Program-made: the position numbers and the translations under genes
Notes under the pieces: model-generated
Told to the model about the DNA's origin: nothing
Databases searched by the model: none
What the model saw: the letters and a program-made list of their open reading frames with translations, nothing else
Assembly: GCA_963833195.1 (NCBI GenBank)
Contig: CAWHXF010000028.1
Location: 806,001 to 870,000, forward strand
Length of the DNA: 64,000 bases
Reading direction: 5' to 3'
DNA from: Granulosicoccus sp963833195
GTDB lineage: Bacteria; Pseudomonadota; Gammaproteobacteria; Granulosicoccales; Granulosicoccaceae
Shown: piece by piece, positions 24,187 through 32,701 of the stretch
Position numbering within the stretch: position 1 is the first letter of the stretch
How the letters are laid out: each line of letters begins with the position of its first letter

Positions 24187-26532
24187 TCACGCCGCGCGCG
24201 GCAAGCCCTTGCCGGCGTGGCGCTCGGCCCACGCCGTGAACTCGTCCGCCGGCAGCGCGCGGCTGATGTGGAAGCCCTGCGCCTCGTCGCAGCCGAACGC
24301 GCGCAGCCGCTCGAGCTGCCCGGCCGTCTCGACGCCCTCGCCCACCACGCGCAGCCCCAGGTCGTGCGCGAGGGTCACGATCGCGGACACGATGGCTGCG
24401 TCCCCGCGATCGGTCTCGAGATCCTGGACGAAGCTTCTATCGATCTTCAGCGTGTCGGCGGGCAGCTTCTTCAGGTAGCTCAGCGACGAGTAGCCGGTGC
24501 CGAAGTCGTCGATGGCGACCTGCACGCCGAGCGCCTTGATGGCTTCGAGGTTCCTGATGGCGACCGCCTTGTCCTGCATGAGCAGGCTCTCGGTCAGCTC
24601 GATCTGGACGCAACGCGGGTCGAGCGAGGCGGCGGCCAGGGCCTCGGCCAGCTCGCGCACCACGTCGCCGCGCTTGAACTGCTCGGCCGAGACGTTGATG
24701 GCGACGGGGCATCCCGCACCGCCGGCGTCCAGCCACGCCCGCGCCTGACGGCAGGCGGCCGTGAGCACCCACCGGCCGAGCGGCAGTATCAGGCCCGTGT
24801 CCTCGGCCAGCGGAATGAACTCGCCGGGGCTGATCTGTCCGCGCTCCGGGTGGTGCCAGCGCACCAGCGCCTCGCAGCCCGCGAGCGTCGAGCCCGCGAG
24901 ACCGAGCTTCGGCTGGAACTCGAGCATCAGCTCGTCGCGCTCGATGGCGTCGCGCAGCTCCCGCTCCATGGAGAAGCGGGCCAACGCGCGCTCGTGAATG
25001 CTGCGCGAGTAGAAGTGGTAGCCGTCGCGGCCCTGCTCCTTGGCGTGGTACATCGCGACGTCGGCGTGCTTCATGAGCGTGTCCGAGTCGTGGCCGTCGC
25101 CGGGGTACACGCTGATGCCGATGGTCGTGGTGACCGACACGATGTTGTCGCCGAGCGCGAACGGATCCCGGATCGAGGCGGCGATGCGTTCGGCCACGCG
25201 CGCCGCGTCCTCGGGGCGTCGAATCTCGTCGAGCAGCACGACGAACTCGTCGCCGCCGAGCCGCGCCACGGTGTGCGCATCGGCGCCGCGCGCGATGCCT
25301 TCGACCGCGTCGTCGTCCTCGGTGCCCACCCGGCAGATGGCGTCGGATTCGCGCACCACTCGATCGATGCGTTCGGCCACCTGCAGCAGCAGCGCGTCCC
25401 CGGCGTCGTGACCGAGCGTGTCGTTGACCTGCTTGAAGTGGTCCAGATCGAGAAACAGCAGCGCGAAGCTCGTGCCGGCGCGCTCGCCCTTCTCGAGCGC
25501 GTGACGCAGCCGCTCCTGCAGGCGCGCGCGGTTGGGCAGCCCGGTGACGAGATCGAAGTAGGCGAGCTCGTGGATGCGCACCTGCGCGTCGCGCCGTTCG
25601 GTGACGTCCTGCACGGTGCCCAGCATGTGCGTGCAGGTGCCGCCCGCGTCGACGTGGGGCTCGGCTTCGAGCCGGATGATGCGCGTCGAGCCGCATTCGG
25701 GCGTATCGGGCGCATCGTTCGACGGGTGCGCGTCGCGGCGCTCCGCGAGCGGGAACTCCAGGTGGAAGGCGGTACCGGCGCCGACGGCGCGTTCCGCGGC
25801 CGAGCGCAGCAGCTCGCGCTCGGGTTCGGCGACCGCGTCGAGCAGGTCCGTCCAGGTCGCACGGCCGACGGGGTCGCACTCTGTCCCGGCGGCCCCGGCG
25901 GCCCCGGCGGCCCCGGCGGCATCGCTCGCGGAGCCCAGGGGCACGATGCGCGCGAAGCCGCGCGAGCAGGTCAGCCCGCCGTCGAGGACGCTCCACTCCC
26001 AGTGGCCCAGGCGCGCGATGCGCTGCGCGTTGTCGAGCTTCGCCTCGCTCGCGCGCAGCGCGTCGGCGGTGGCCATGGCGCGCAGCATGTACTGCACGCG
26101 GTGCGGCAGGATGCAGGGGTTGACCGGCTTGGTGAGGAAATCGGTCGCGCCCTCGTCGTAGGCGCGCGTGATCGAGGTCAGGTCGTCCAGACCCGTGATC
26201 ATGAGGATCGGCACGTGCGTGCCGGCCGCCGTCGCACGTATGGCGGCGATGGCGTCGAAGCCGTCCATGACGGGCATCACCGCGTCCATGATCACCAGAT
26301 CCGGCGCGTTCTCGGCATAGCGCTCTATGGCCTCGCACCCGTTCGCGGCGTGCACGGTGTCGAAGCCCGCGGCGTCGAGCGAAGCCTGCGCCACCAACAG
26401 GCTCGCCAGGTCGTCGTCCACGTGCAGCACGAGCGGACGAGCGCGCTCGCGGCTCGGTGCGCGCACCAGCTCCACCGGGGTGGTCCGCTCGCCCATCACG
26501 CCGCCCATCACGCCGCCCATCACGCCGCCCAT
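24187..26532 (-). CDS. Response regulator with REC, PAS-like, GGDEF and EAL domains
   Basis: About 781 residues. REC domain at 30-145 with phospho-acceptor in VIMDAVMPVMDG; PAS-like region at 170-290 (HWEWSVLDGG, ending TVQDVTERRDAQ); GGDEF at 300-490 with intact GGDEF; EAL at 505-760 with CEALVRWHHP, NVSAEQF, IDDFGTGYSSL and GEGVET. Both c-di-GMP synthesis and breakdown motifs are intact, so net activity may be set by phosphorylation. The region before GGDEF has an extra acidic stretch of about 23 residues separating RESD from TVARLGGDEF. The start is uncertain because a 12-base repeat supplies four in-frame ATGs; I use the first, which overlaps the Hpt stop (TGATG). The upstream Hpt protein is the likely phosphate donor. 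Confidence 0.88.
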   Translation of the reverse strand: MGGVMGGVMGGVMGERTTPVELVRAPSRERARPLVLHVDDDLASLLVAQASLDAAGFDTVHAANGCEAIERYAENAPDLVIMDAVMPVMDGFDAIAAIRATAAGTHVPILMITGLDDLTSITRAYDEGATDFLTKPVNPCILPHRVQYMLRAMATADALRASEAKLDNAQRIARLGHWEWSVLDGGLTCSRGFARIVPLGSASDAAGAAGAAGAAGTECDPVGRATWTDLLDAVAEPERELLRSAAERAVGAGTAFHLEFPLAERRDAHPSNDAPDTPECGSTRIIRLEAEPHVDAGGTCTHMLGTVQDVTERRDAQVRIHELAYFDLVTGLPNRARLQERLRHALEKGERAGTSFALLFLDLDHFKQVNDTLGHDAGDALLLQVAERIDRVVRESDAICRVGTEDDDAVEGIARGADAHTVARLGGDEFVVLLDEIRRPEDAARVAERIAASIRDPFALGDNIVSVTTTIGISVYPGDGHDSDTLMKHADVAMYHAKEQGRDGYHFYSRSIHERALARFSMERELRDAIERDELMLEFQPKLGLAGSTLAGCEALVRWHHPERGQISPGEFIPLAEDTGLILPLGRWVLTAACRQARAWLDAGGAGCPVAINVSAEQFKRGDVVRELAEALAAASLDPRCVQIELTESLLMQDKAVAIRNLEAIKALGVQVAIDDFGTGYSSLSYLKKLPADTLKIDRSFVQDLETDRGDAAIVSAIVTLAHDLGLRVVGEGVETAGQLERLRAFGCDEAQGFHISRALPADEFTAWAERHAGKGLPRAA
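25885..25920. repeat. 9-base tandem repeat, four units, in the GGDEF-EAL gene
   Basis: Four perfect copies of CCCGGCGGC. On the coding strand they add Ala-Ala-Gly units in the PAS-like region of the regulator. Slippage here would keep the frame. Confidence 0.8.
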
Positions 26533-26538
26533 CACGCC
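26491..26538. repeat. 12-base tandem repeat, four units, spanning a translation start
   Basis: Four perfect copies of GCCCATCACGCC cover the start of the REC-GGDEF-EAL gene and the last bases of the Hpt gene. On the coding strand each unit carries an in-frame GTG-ATG pair, giving the N-terminus MMGGVMGGVMGGVMGE from the GTG at 26535. Copy-number change would move the start relative to the Hpt stop and alter coupling. Confidence 0.85.
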
Positions 26539-26918
26539 GCCTTGGGCGCGCCGGCGAGGCGTGCCTCGTCGAAGGCCGCGAGCGCGTCCAGCGTGCCGCG
26601 CAGCAGCTCGTCGAGCGCGTCCGCGAGCGCGAGGCAGGCCACGGGGTTGGCCTCGCGCGCCGCGTGCTCGAGCGCGGCGCAGCGCTCGGCCAGCCGGCCG
26701 GCGCCGACGTTCGCCGCGCTCGACTTCAACGTGTGCGCGGCGATGCGCACGCGCTCCACGTCGAACACGAGGTTCGCCGCCGAGATCTCGGCCACGTGAC
26801 GCGGCGCGTCCTCGGCGAACAGGGCCAGCACGCGCCCGACCAGATCCGGCGCGCCGGGGCGTTGCAGGGTCGCGATGGTGCCCAGCACGGACGGATCGAT
26901 CAGCGTCGCATCAGCCAT
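26532..26918 (-). CDS. Hpt-domain histidine phosphotransfer protein
   Basis: 128 residues consisting of one four-helix Hpt domain. The phospho-acceptor His is in RIAAHTLKSSAANVGA near residue 61, the canonical Hpt motif; LAERCAALEHAARE forms the next helix. It would shuttle phosphate between a hybrid histidine kinase (not in this window) and a REC domain. The gene sits directly before the REC-GGDEF-EAL gene, with stop and start overlapping, so that regulator is the obvious partner. Confidence 0.85.
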   Translation of the reverse strand: MADATLIDPSVLGTIATLQRPGAPDLVGRVLALFAEDAPRHVAEISAANLVFDVERVRIAAHTLKSSAANVGAGRLAERCAALEHAAREANPVACLALADALDELLRGTLDALAAFDEARLAGAPKAA

Positions 26919-27273
26919 GGGCGAGCGCCCCGCCGCCGCCGATGCGGGCGTTGCCGTGCGGGCGGGCGTCGCCGCTGCGCAGCTGGTCCTCGAGCGCGTA
27001 CAGCTCCGCCTCGAGGCGGTGCAGCGCGTCGCGCTCGGCGCCGATGGGTTCGGGCGCGACGTCGTGGCACGGGACGCCCGGAGCCGCGGGCCGACGCGTG
27101 GCCATGACGAACGCGGAGCGCTCGACGAGCGCGCCGCCCGCGACGAGCGCGCCGACCACGCAGCCGAGAAAGAGCGCGAAGCGCATCACGTCGGGCAGGG
27201 CGAAGTGCCCCCACAGGACGAGCGCGTAGAGCCCGCCGAGCGTCGCGGCGCGCATCGCCGTCGTTGCTTCCAT
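26911..27273 (-). CDS. Small inner-membrane protein, unknown function
   Basis: 120 residues. Two hydrophobic segments at about 8-25 and 32-50 are separated by a short loop, then a cytoplasmic part with a likely helix, ERDALHRLEAELYALEDQLR, that could form a coiled coil, and a Gly-rich tail. No recognised domain. It overlaps the Hpt gene by 8 bases and is the first gene of that operon, so it could be a membrane anchor or sensor accessory for the phosphorelay; this is inference from position alone. Confidence 0.6.
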   Translation of the reverse strand: MEATTAMRAATLGGLYALVLWGHFALPDVMRFALFLGCVVGALVAGGALVERSAFVMATRRPAAPGVPCHDVAPEPIGAERDALHRLEAELYALEDQLRSGDARPHGNARIGGGGALAHG

Positions 27274-27424
27274 GACCTTCCGTTCCCCGTCTGGTCCCCC
27301 GCGGCACCCACCGTGTCGGTGCGCCGCGCCGTCTGTGCAGGCTATCGACGGGAACCGGACGGACTTGACGGAACTGGCGCGCAGGGCACGCCCAACCTGG
27401 TCGGCGCTGCGGGCCCCGGTGCGC

Positions 27425-28528
27425 TCAGGCCCCGTACCGGCTCCTGTGCAGCGCGTCCGCCCCGGCGAGCACCAGCCGCTCGACGAAGGCGCCCGCGCCG
27501 AGCGAAAGCCGTTCTCCCAGCCCGCGCTTGGTGCGCCAGTCCACGAGCAGGACCTCGCGCGACTCGGCGGCGCGCACCAGGTACTCGTCGCTGGTGGTCA
27601 GCTCGTCGGCCAGCCGCAGCTCGATCGCGTCGTCGCCGGACCAGATCTCGCCGGTGCACACGCGCTCGATGTCGAGCTTCGGGCGCTGGCGCTGCACGTG
27701 CGCCTTGAACTGCTCGTGGATGCGCGTGATGTCCTCGAGAAACTTGGCCCGACCCTCCTCGGTGTTCTCGCCGAAGAGCGTGAGCGTGCGCTTGTACTTG
27801 CCCGCGGTCAGCGTCTCGAAGTCGATGTCGAAGCGCTCCAGCAGGCGGTGGAAGTTCGGCACCTGCGCCACGACGCCGATGGAGCCGAGGATCGCGAACG
27901 GCGCGGCGAGCAACCGATCGCTCACGCAGGCCATCATGTAGCCGCCGCTCGCGGCGACGCGGTCCACCGCGACGATCAGCGGCACGCGCGCCTTGCGGAC
28001 GCGGTCCAGCTGCGAGGCACCGAGCCCGTAGGGCGCGACGAGCCCGCCGCCGCTGTCCAGGCGCACGAGGACCTCGTCCTCGGACGTCGCGCCCGTGAGC
28101 ACGGCCGTGATCTCGCGGCGCAGTCCCTCGACGGCGCTCGCGCGGATGTCGCCCTCGAAGTCCAGCACGAAGGTGCGCGGCTTCGCCGTCACCGGCACGA
28201 TGGTCTGACCGTCGCCGCGGGTCCGCTTCGCGAGCTTCGCGGCCGCCTTCGCGGCCTTGCGCTCGCGCTTCTTGCGCGCCCGCCGGGCCTTCGTCGCCTC
28301 GAGCCGCTGCGCAGGCTCCAGCGCCGAGAGGGTCATGGCCTCGCCGAGGCGCTCGAGCTGCTCGTTGTAGCGGCGCACGCGGATGCGCCCTTCGGCATCT
28401 GCGCCGGCCCCGCGCGCCTTCTTCGCGCGCGCGGCCATGCCGACGATCGCGGCCACGACGGCCACGACGGCGACCACCACCGTCAGTGCCTTCAGGAGAA
28501 ACAGGCCGTAGTCGTAGAAGAGCATCAT
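27425..28528 (-). CDS. sohB: SohB-like S49-family inner-membrane serine protease
   Basis: 367 residues from the ATG at 28528, close to the 349 of SohB. One membrane helix at 8-30, a Lys/Arg/Ala-rich linker at 60-100, then the S49 domain: LDFEGDIRASAVEGL, LDSGGGLVAPYG, the nucleophile Ser in AASGGYMMACVSD near 190, and the catalytic Lys expected in AGKYKRTLTLFGEN near 243. Such proteases degrade membrane-embedded peptide fragments. The ATG overlaps the stop of the methyltransferase gene (ATGA), so the two are coupled. The polybasic linker is longer than I would expect. Confidence 0.9.
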   Translation of the reverse strand: MMLFYDYGLFLLKALTVVVAVVAVVAAIVGMAARAKKARGAGADAEGRIRVRRYNEQLERLGEAMTLSALEPAQRLEATKARRARKKRERKAAKAAAKLAKRTRGDGQTIVPVTAKPRTFVLDFEGDIRASAVEGLRREITAVLTGATSEDEVLVRLDSGGGLVAPYGLGASQLDRVRKARVPLIVAVDRVAASGGYMMACVSDRLLAAPFAILGSIGVVAQVPNFHRLLERFDIDFETLTAGKYKRTLTLFGENTEEGRAKFLEDITRIHEQFKAHVQRQRPKLDIERVCTGEIWSGDDAIELRLADELTTSDEYLVRAAESREVLLVDWRTKRGLGERLSLGAGAFVERLVLAGADALHRSRYGA

Positions 28529-30771
28529 GCGTGGGAGAAAAACCAGCAGCGGTGGATCGGCGCGCCGCGCCGGAAATCGGGATCGATGGACCAGGCGGTA
28601 CGCTCCTCGACCGCGTATCGATCGGCGAGACCCGGGTCCAGCCTGAAGCGGCGGTAGTTGTTCGAGAACGCGAGCGTGCCGCCCGGCGCGAGCCGCGCCA
28701 TGCACGCCTCTATCGCGCGCACGTGATCGGTCTGCACGTTCCAGTCCGCGGCGGTGGCCGTGGAGTTCGAATGCGTGGGCGGGTCCAGCAGCATCAGATC
28801 GAACGGCTCGCCCGCGCATCCGGGGTCCTCTAGCCAGCCGAGCGCGTCGGCCCGCACGAACTCGTGCGCCGGGCCCGTCAGGCCGTTCGCCGCGAGGTTG
28901 TCGGCCGCGTGCTGCAGCGCGCGGCGCGACAGGTCCAGCGACACGGTCGCGCGCGCGCCGCCCGCGGCGGCCTCGAGCGTGGCCGCGCCGGTGTAGGCGA
29001 AGAGGTTCAGGAAGCGCTTGCCGCGCGCGCGCTCGCCGATCCAGCGGCGCACCGGCCGATGATCGAGAAACAGCCCGACGTCCAGACGCGCGTCGAACTC
29101 GAGCAGGTAGGTGAGCCCGCGCTCCACGAGCGCGTGACGTTCGGCCGCCGCACGGCGGTCCCGCGCCGCGGCCTCGCCCGGAAGGCCACTCTGGCCGCCC
29201 TGGCGCCGCTGCGGCGCGCGCACCTTGGCGTGCACGCGAGCCGGGTCCACGTCGAGCGCATCGGGCACCGCGGCCATGAGCGCGGCCAGCCGATCCGCGG
29301 CGCGCGCGGCGTTGACGCTGCGCGGCGCCTCGTATTCCTGCACGACGACGTGGCGCTCCGTGCCGCCCGCCGCGGCCTCGCAATCGAACACGTCGACGGC
29401 CACGGCGAACTCGGGCAGGTCGCTGTCGTAGGCGCGCCACGCGCGCACGCCCTCGCGGCGGCGCCAGCTCGCGAGCCGCTTCAGGTTCTTGCGCACGCGG
29501 TTGACGAAGGGCGTGGCGTCCACGCCCGCCGACCCGTCCGCGGCCGGCTCCGCGCGCAGGTCCTTCGCCGTCGCGCCCCCCGCCCTGCCGCGCGTCGCCG
29601 GCAGGTCCCCGAGCGCCAGCCGGCACTCGATGCCGCCGTTGACGACCTCGAGCGCGGTGGCGAGCGGCAGCCGGGCCCGGCCGAGCGGGGCGGTGCGCGC
29701 GGTGAACACGCCGCAGCGCCAGCCCGCGTGCCGGCGCGACAACGCGTCGCCGAACGCGCGGTACCAGGCGTCGTCCGCCGCCAAACGCTCGCCCCACGGC
29801 GGATTGGTCAGCACGAGGCCGGGGCCCGTCGGGTCCGCTTCGCGCGGCGGTGCGTCCAGCGCGCGCCGCGTCACCTCCACGGCGTCGCCGAACCCGGCCG
29901 CCGCGACCGCCGCGCGCGCGCGCTCGACCGCGCGCGCGTCGGCGTCGTGACCGACGATCGGTCCCGGGGGCGGGCGCACCGCGGCGCTGGCCTCCTCGAC
30001 CAGCGCTTCCCACGTCGCGGCCTCGTGCCCCCGCCAGCGGGTGAACCCGAAGTGCGCGCGGCCGAGGCCCGGCGCGCGACGGGCGGCGATGGCGGCCGCC
30101 TCGATCAGCAGCGTGCCCGAACCGCAGGACGGGTCGACGAAGGGCTCGCCGGCCTCCGCGCGTTCGGGCCAGCCAGCGGCCAGCAGCAGCGCGGCGGCCA
30201 CGTTCTCCTTCAGCGGCGCGGGACCGGCGTCGGTGCGGTAGCCGCGCCGGTGCAGGCTGGTGCCGGAGAGATCGAGCGCGATGCGCGCGCGGTCGCGGTG
30301 CACGTACACGTTCACGCGCACGTCGGGCGCGTCGCGGTCCACGTCGGGGCGCCGCCCGGTGGCCTCGCGGAACTGATCGACGATGGCGTCCTTGGTGCGC
30401 AGCGCCCCGTACTGCGTGTGCGTGATGCCCGAGGAGGCGCTGTAGAAGTCCACGGCGAGCGTGCCGTCCACGCACAGGTGCTCGCTCCAGTCCGTTTCGC
30501 GCACGAGCGCGTACAGCTCGTCGGGCGTGGCCGCCCGGCCGGCGTGCAGCGGCAGCAGCACGCGGTTGGCCACGCGCGAGTGCAGGCAGGCGAGGTAGCC
30601 CGCGCGCAGCCCGCCCTCGAAGGCGGCGCCCGCGCCGCGACGGCGCACCCCGCCGATCCCGAGCCCCTCCAGCTCGGCCGCCAGCAGCCCGTCCAGGCCG
30701 GCCGCGCAGGTGGCGTGCAGGACGGGGGCCGGGTCGGCCACGGCCGCGCCGTCGTTCGCAGGGACACTCAA
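28525..30771 (-). CDS. rlmL: Fused 23S rRNA methyltransferase RlmKL (m2G2445 / m7G2069)
   Basis: 748 residues, a little over the roughly 700 of the enterobacterial protein. Residues 1-165 form the THUMP domain. Residues 170-400 are the RlmL methyltransferase with FVDPSCGSGTLLIEAA and the catalytic LTNPPWGERL. Residues 420-748 are the RlmK half with LNLFAYTGAATLEAA and LLDPPTHSNS. The fused form is characteristic of gammaproteobacteria and is one reason for that guess. The start is a TTG at 30771 in the frame that gives MSVPAND; a GTG nine codons later is the alternative. It is transcribed divergently from ETF-QO with only 75 bases between them. Confidence 0.92.
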   Translation of the reverse strand: MSVPANDGAAVADPAPVLHATCAAGLDGLLAAELEGLGIGGVRRRGAGAAFEGGLRAGYLACLHSRVANRVLLPLHAGRAATPDELYALVRETDWSEHLCVDGTLAVDFYSASSGITHTQYGALRTKDAIVDQFREATGRRPDVDRDAPDVRVNVYVHRDRARIALDLSGTSLHRRGYRTDAGPAPLKENVAAALLLAAGWPERAEAGEPFVDPSCGSGTLLIEAAAIAARRAPGLGRAHFGFTRWRGHEAATWEALVEEASAAVRPPPGPIVGHDADARAVERARAAVAAAGFGDAVEVTRRALDAPPREADPTGPGLVLTNPPWGERLAADDAWYRAFGDALSRRHAGWRCGVFTARTAPLGRARLPLATALEVVNGGIECRLALGDLPATRGRAGGATAKDLRAEPAADGSAGVDATPFVNRVRKNLKRLASWRRREGVRAWRAYDSDLPEFAVAVDVFDCEAAAGGTERHVVVQEYEAPRSVNAARAADRLAALMAAVPDALDVDPARVHAKVRAPQRRQGGQSGLPGEAAARDRRAAAERHALVERGLTYLLEFDARLDVGLFLDHRPVRRWIGERARGKRFLNLFAYTGAATLEAAAGGARATVSLDLSRRALQHAADNLAANGLTGPAHEFVRADALGWLEDPGCAGEPFDLMLLDPPTHSNSTATAADWNVQTDHVRAIEACMARLAPGGTLAFSNNYRRFRLDPGLADRYAVEERTAWSIDPDFRRGAPIHRCWFFSHA

Positions 30772-30846
30772 GGGGGGACCGGTACTCGCGACTACAATCG
30801 GCCCCCATTATCGACGCATCGGAACCGGAGTACCCGCAACAAGCTC

Positions 30847-32520
30847 ATGACTGATACCACCCGCGAGTCCATGGAGTTCGATGTCGTCGTCGTCGGTGCG
30901 GGCCCCGCGGGCCTGGCCACGGCGTGTCGGCTGATGCAGCTGGCGCAGGAGCGCGAGCAGGAGATCAGCGTCGTCGTGCTGGAGAAGGGTTCCGAGGTGG
31001 GCGCCCACATCCTGTCCGGCGCCGTCGTCGAGCCGCGCGCGCTCGACGAGCTGTTCCCGGACTGGCGGGACGACCCCGAGCGCCCCTTGAAGACCGAGGT
31101 CACGCGCGACGACATCCTGTTCCTGACCTCGGACACGAAGTCGGTGCGCATGCCCATGGCGCTGACCCCGAAGACCATGCACAACGAGGGCAACTACGTC
31201 GCGAGCGTGGGCAACCTGACGCGCTGGCTGGCGGGCCGCGCCGAGGCACTCGGCGTCGAGGTCTTCCCCGGCTTCGCGGCTGCCGAGATCCTGTACGACG
31301 AGACCGGTGCCGTGCGCGGCGTGGCCACCGGCGACATGGGCCGGGGCAAGGACGGCGAGCCGAAGGACGGCTACGAGCCCGGCATGGAGCTGATCGGCAA
31401 GTACACGGTGTTCGCCGAAGGGTGCCGCGGGCATCTGGGCAAGACGCTGATCGAACGCTTCGCCCTGGACGAGGGCCGCTCGCCGCAGCACTACGGCATC
31501 GGCCTGAAGGAGCTGTGGCAGGTGGATCCCGCGAAGCACGAGCCGGGCAAGGTGGTGCACGGCGCGGGCTGGCCGCTGTCCGAGACGAAGAGCACCGGCG
31601 GCGGGTTCCTGTACCACCTCGAGGACGGCCAGGTGGTCGTCGGGTTGATCATCGATCTCAACTACTCGAACCCGCACCTGTCGACCTTCGAGGAGTTCCA
31701 GCGCTTCAAGCGCCATCCCGTGGTGGCCGAGACGCTCGAGGGTGGCGAGCGCATCTGCTACGGCGCGCGCGGGATCACCAAGGGCGGCCTGAACTCGCTG
31801 CCGAAGATGACCATGCCCGGCGCGCTGCTGGTCGGCTGCGACGCGGGCACGCTGAACTTCGCCAAGATCAAGGGCACGCACACGGCCATGAAGAGCGGCA
31901 TGCTGGCCGCCGAGACGATCGTCGACGCGCTCGCGAGCGACTCGGCCGACGGCGCCCCGGGGCGCGAGCTCGTGGAGTTCGCCGACGCGTTCGCGGCGAG
32001 CTGGGTGGGCACGGAGCTGCGCACCGCGCGCAACTGGGGGCCGGCCTTGCATCGTTTCGGGATGTACGCGGGCGGCGCGTACAACTACGTCGAGCAGAAC
32101 CTCTTCGGCGGCTGGCTGCCGTTCCGATTGACGGACGATGCGCCCGATCACGCCCAGATGAAGCGTGCCGACGAGTGCGCGGCGCCCGCCTACCCGAAGC
32201 CCGACGGCAGGCTCACCTTCGACAAGGCCTCGTCGGTGTACCTGTCGAACACGAATCACGAGGAGGACCAGCCGGTCCATCTGCAGCTCGCCGATCCGTC
32301 GTTGCCCATCCGCGTGAACCTGCCGCTGTACGACGAGCCCGCGCAGCGCTACTGCCCGGTCGGCGTGTACGAGGTCGTGGAGCTCGGCGGCGAGAAGGTG
32401 TTCAAGATCAACGCGCAGAACTGCATCCACTGCAAGACCTGCGACATCAAGGACCCGAGCCAGAACATCAACTGGGTGGTGCCCGAAGGCGGCGGCGGGC
32501 CGAACTACCCGAACATGTAG
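30847..32520 (+). CDS. Electron transfer flavoprotein-ubiquinone oxidoreductase (ETF-QO)
   Basis: 557 residues, the usual length. FAD-binding motif VVVGAGPAGLATAC near residue 15; YGIGLKELWQV, ARGITKGGLNSLPKM and GCDAGTLNFAKIKG are conserved family blocks. The C-terminal 4Fe-4S site is complete: YCPVGVYEVVE near 501 and INAQNCIHCKTCDIKDPSQN near 525. The protein passes electrons from ETF to ubiquinone during fatty-acid and amino-acid oxidation at the inner membrane. No etfA or etfB is in the window. It is a single-gene unit followed by a large hairpin. Confidence 0.95.
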   Translation: MTDTTRESMEFDVVVVGAGPAGLATACRLMQLAQEREQEISVVVLEKGSEVGAHILSGAVVEPRALDELFPDWRDDPERPLKTEVTRDDILFLTSDTKSVRMPMALTPKTMHNEGNYVASVGNLTRWLAGRAEALGVEVFPGFAAAEILYDETGAVRGVATGDMGRGKDGEPKDGYEPGMELIGKYTVFAEGCRGHLGKTLIERFALDEGRSPQHYGIGLKELWQVDPAKHEPGKVVHGAGWPLSETKSTGGGFLYHLEDGQVVVGLIIDLNYSNPHLSTFEEFQRFKRHPVVAETLEGGERICYGARGITKGGLNSLPKMTMPGALLVGCDAGTLNFAKIKGTHTAMKSGMLAAETIVDALASDSADGAPGRELVEFADAFAASWVGTELRTARNWGPALHRFGMYAGGAYNYVEQNLFGGWLPFRLTDDAPDHAQMKRADECAAPAYPKPDGRLTFDKASSVYLSNTNHEEDQPVHLQLADPSLPIRVNLPLYDEPAQRYCPVGVYEVVELGGEKVFKINAQNCIHCKTCDIKDPSQNINWVVPEGGGGPNYPNM

Positions 32521-32524
32521 TGCC

Positions 32525-32560
32525 GCGCGGACGCGGTGCAATTGTGCACCGCGTCCGTGC
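32525..32560 (+). terminator. Long hairpin terminator after ETF-QO
   Basis: A 12-pair perfect stem (32529-32540 with 32545-32556) and ATTG loop extends outward to about 16 pairs with one G-U. It starts 5 bases after the ETF-QO stop. No U-run follows. Confidence 0.7.
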
Positions 32561-32701
32561 AAGGTCTGCGGTCGCGACGCTGCGCCGGTCGTGGCTTGCT
32601 CGAATGAACGGGTCGATCGGGAGTGCGCTCCCGGCTTCCCGCTCGCGGCATCCCATCCGGGACTCCGCGAGCCTTCCCGTTCCTCACATTCGAGCATCCG
32701 C

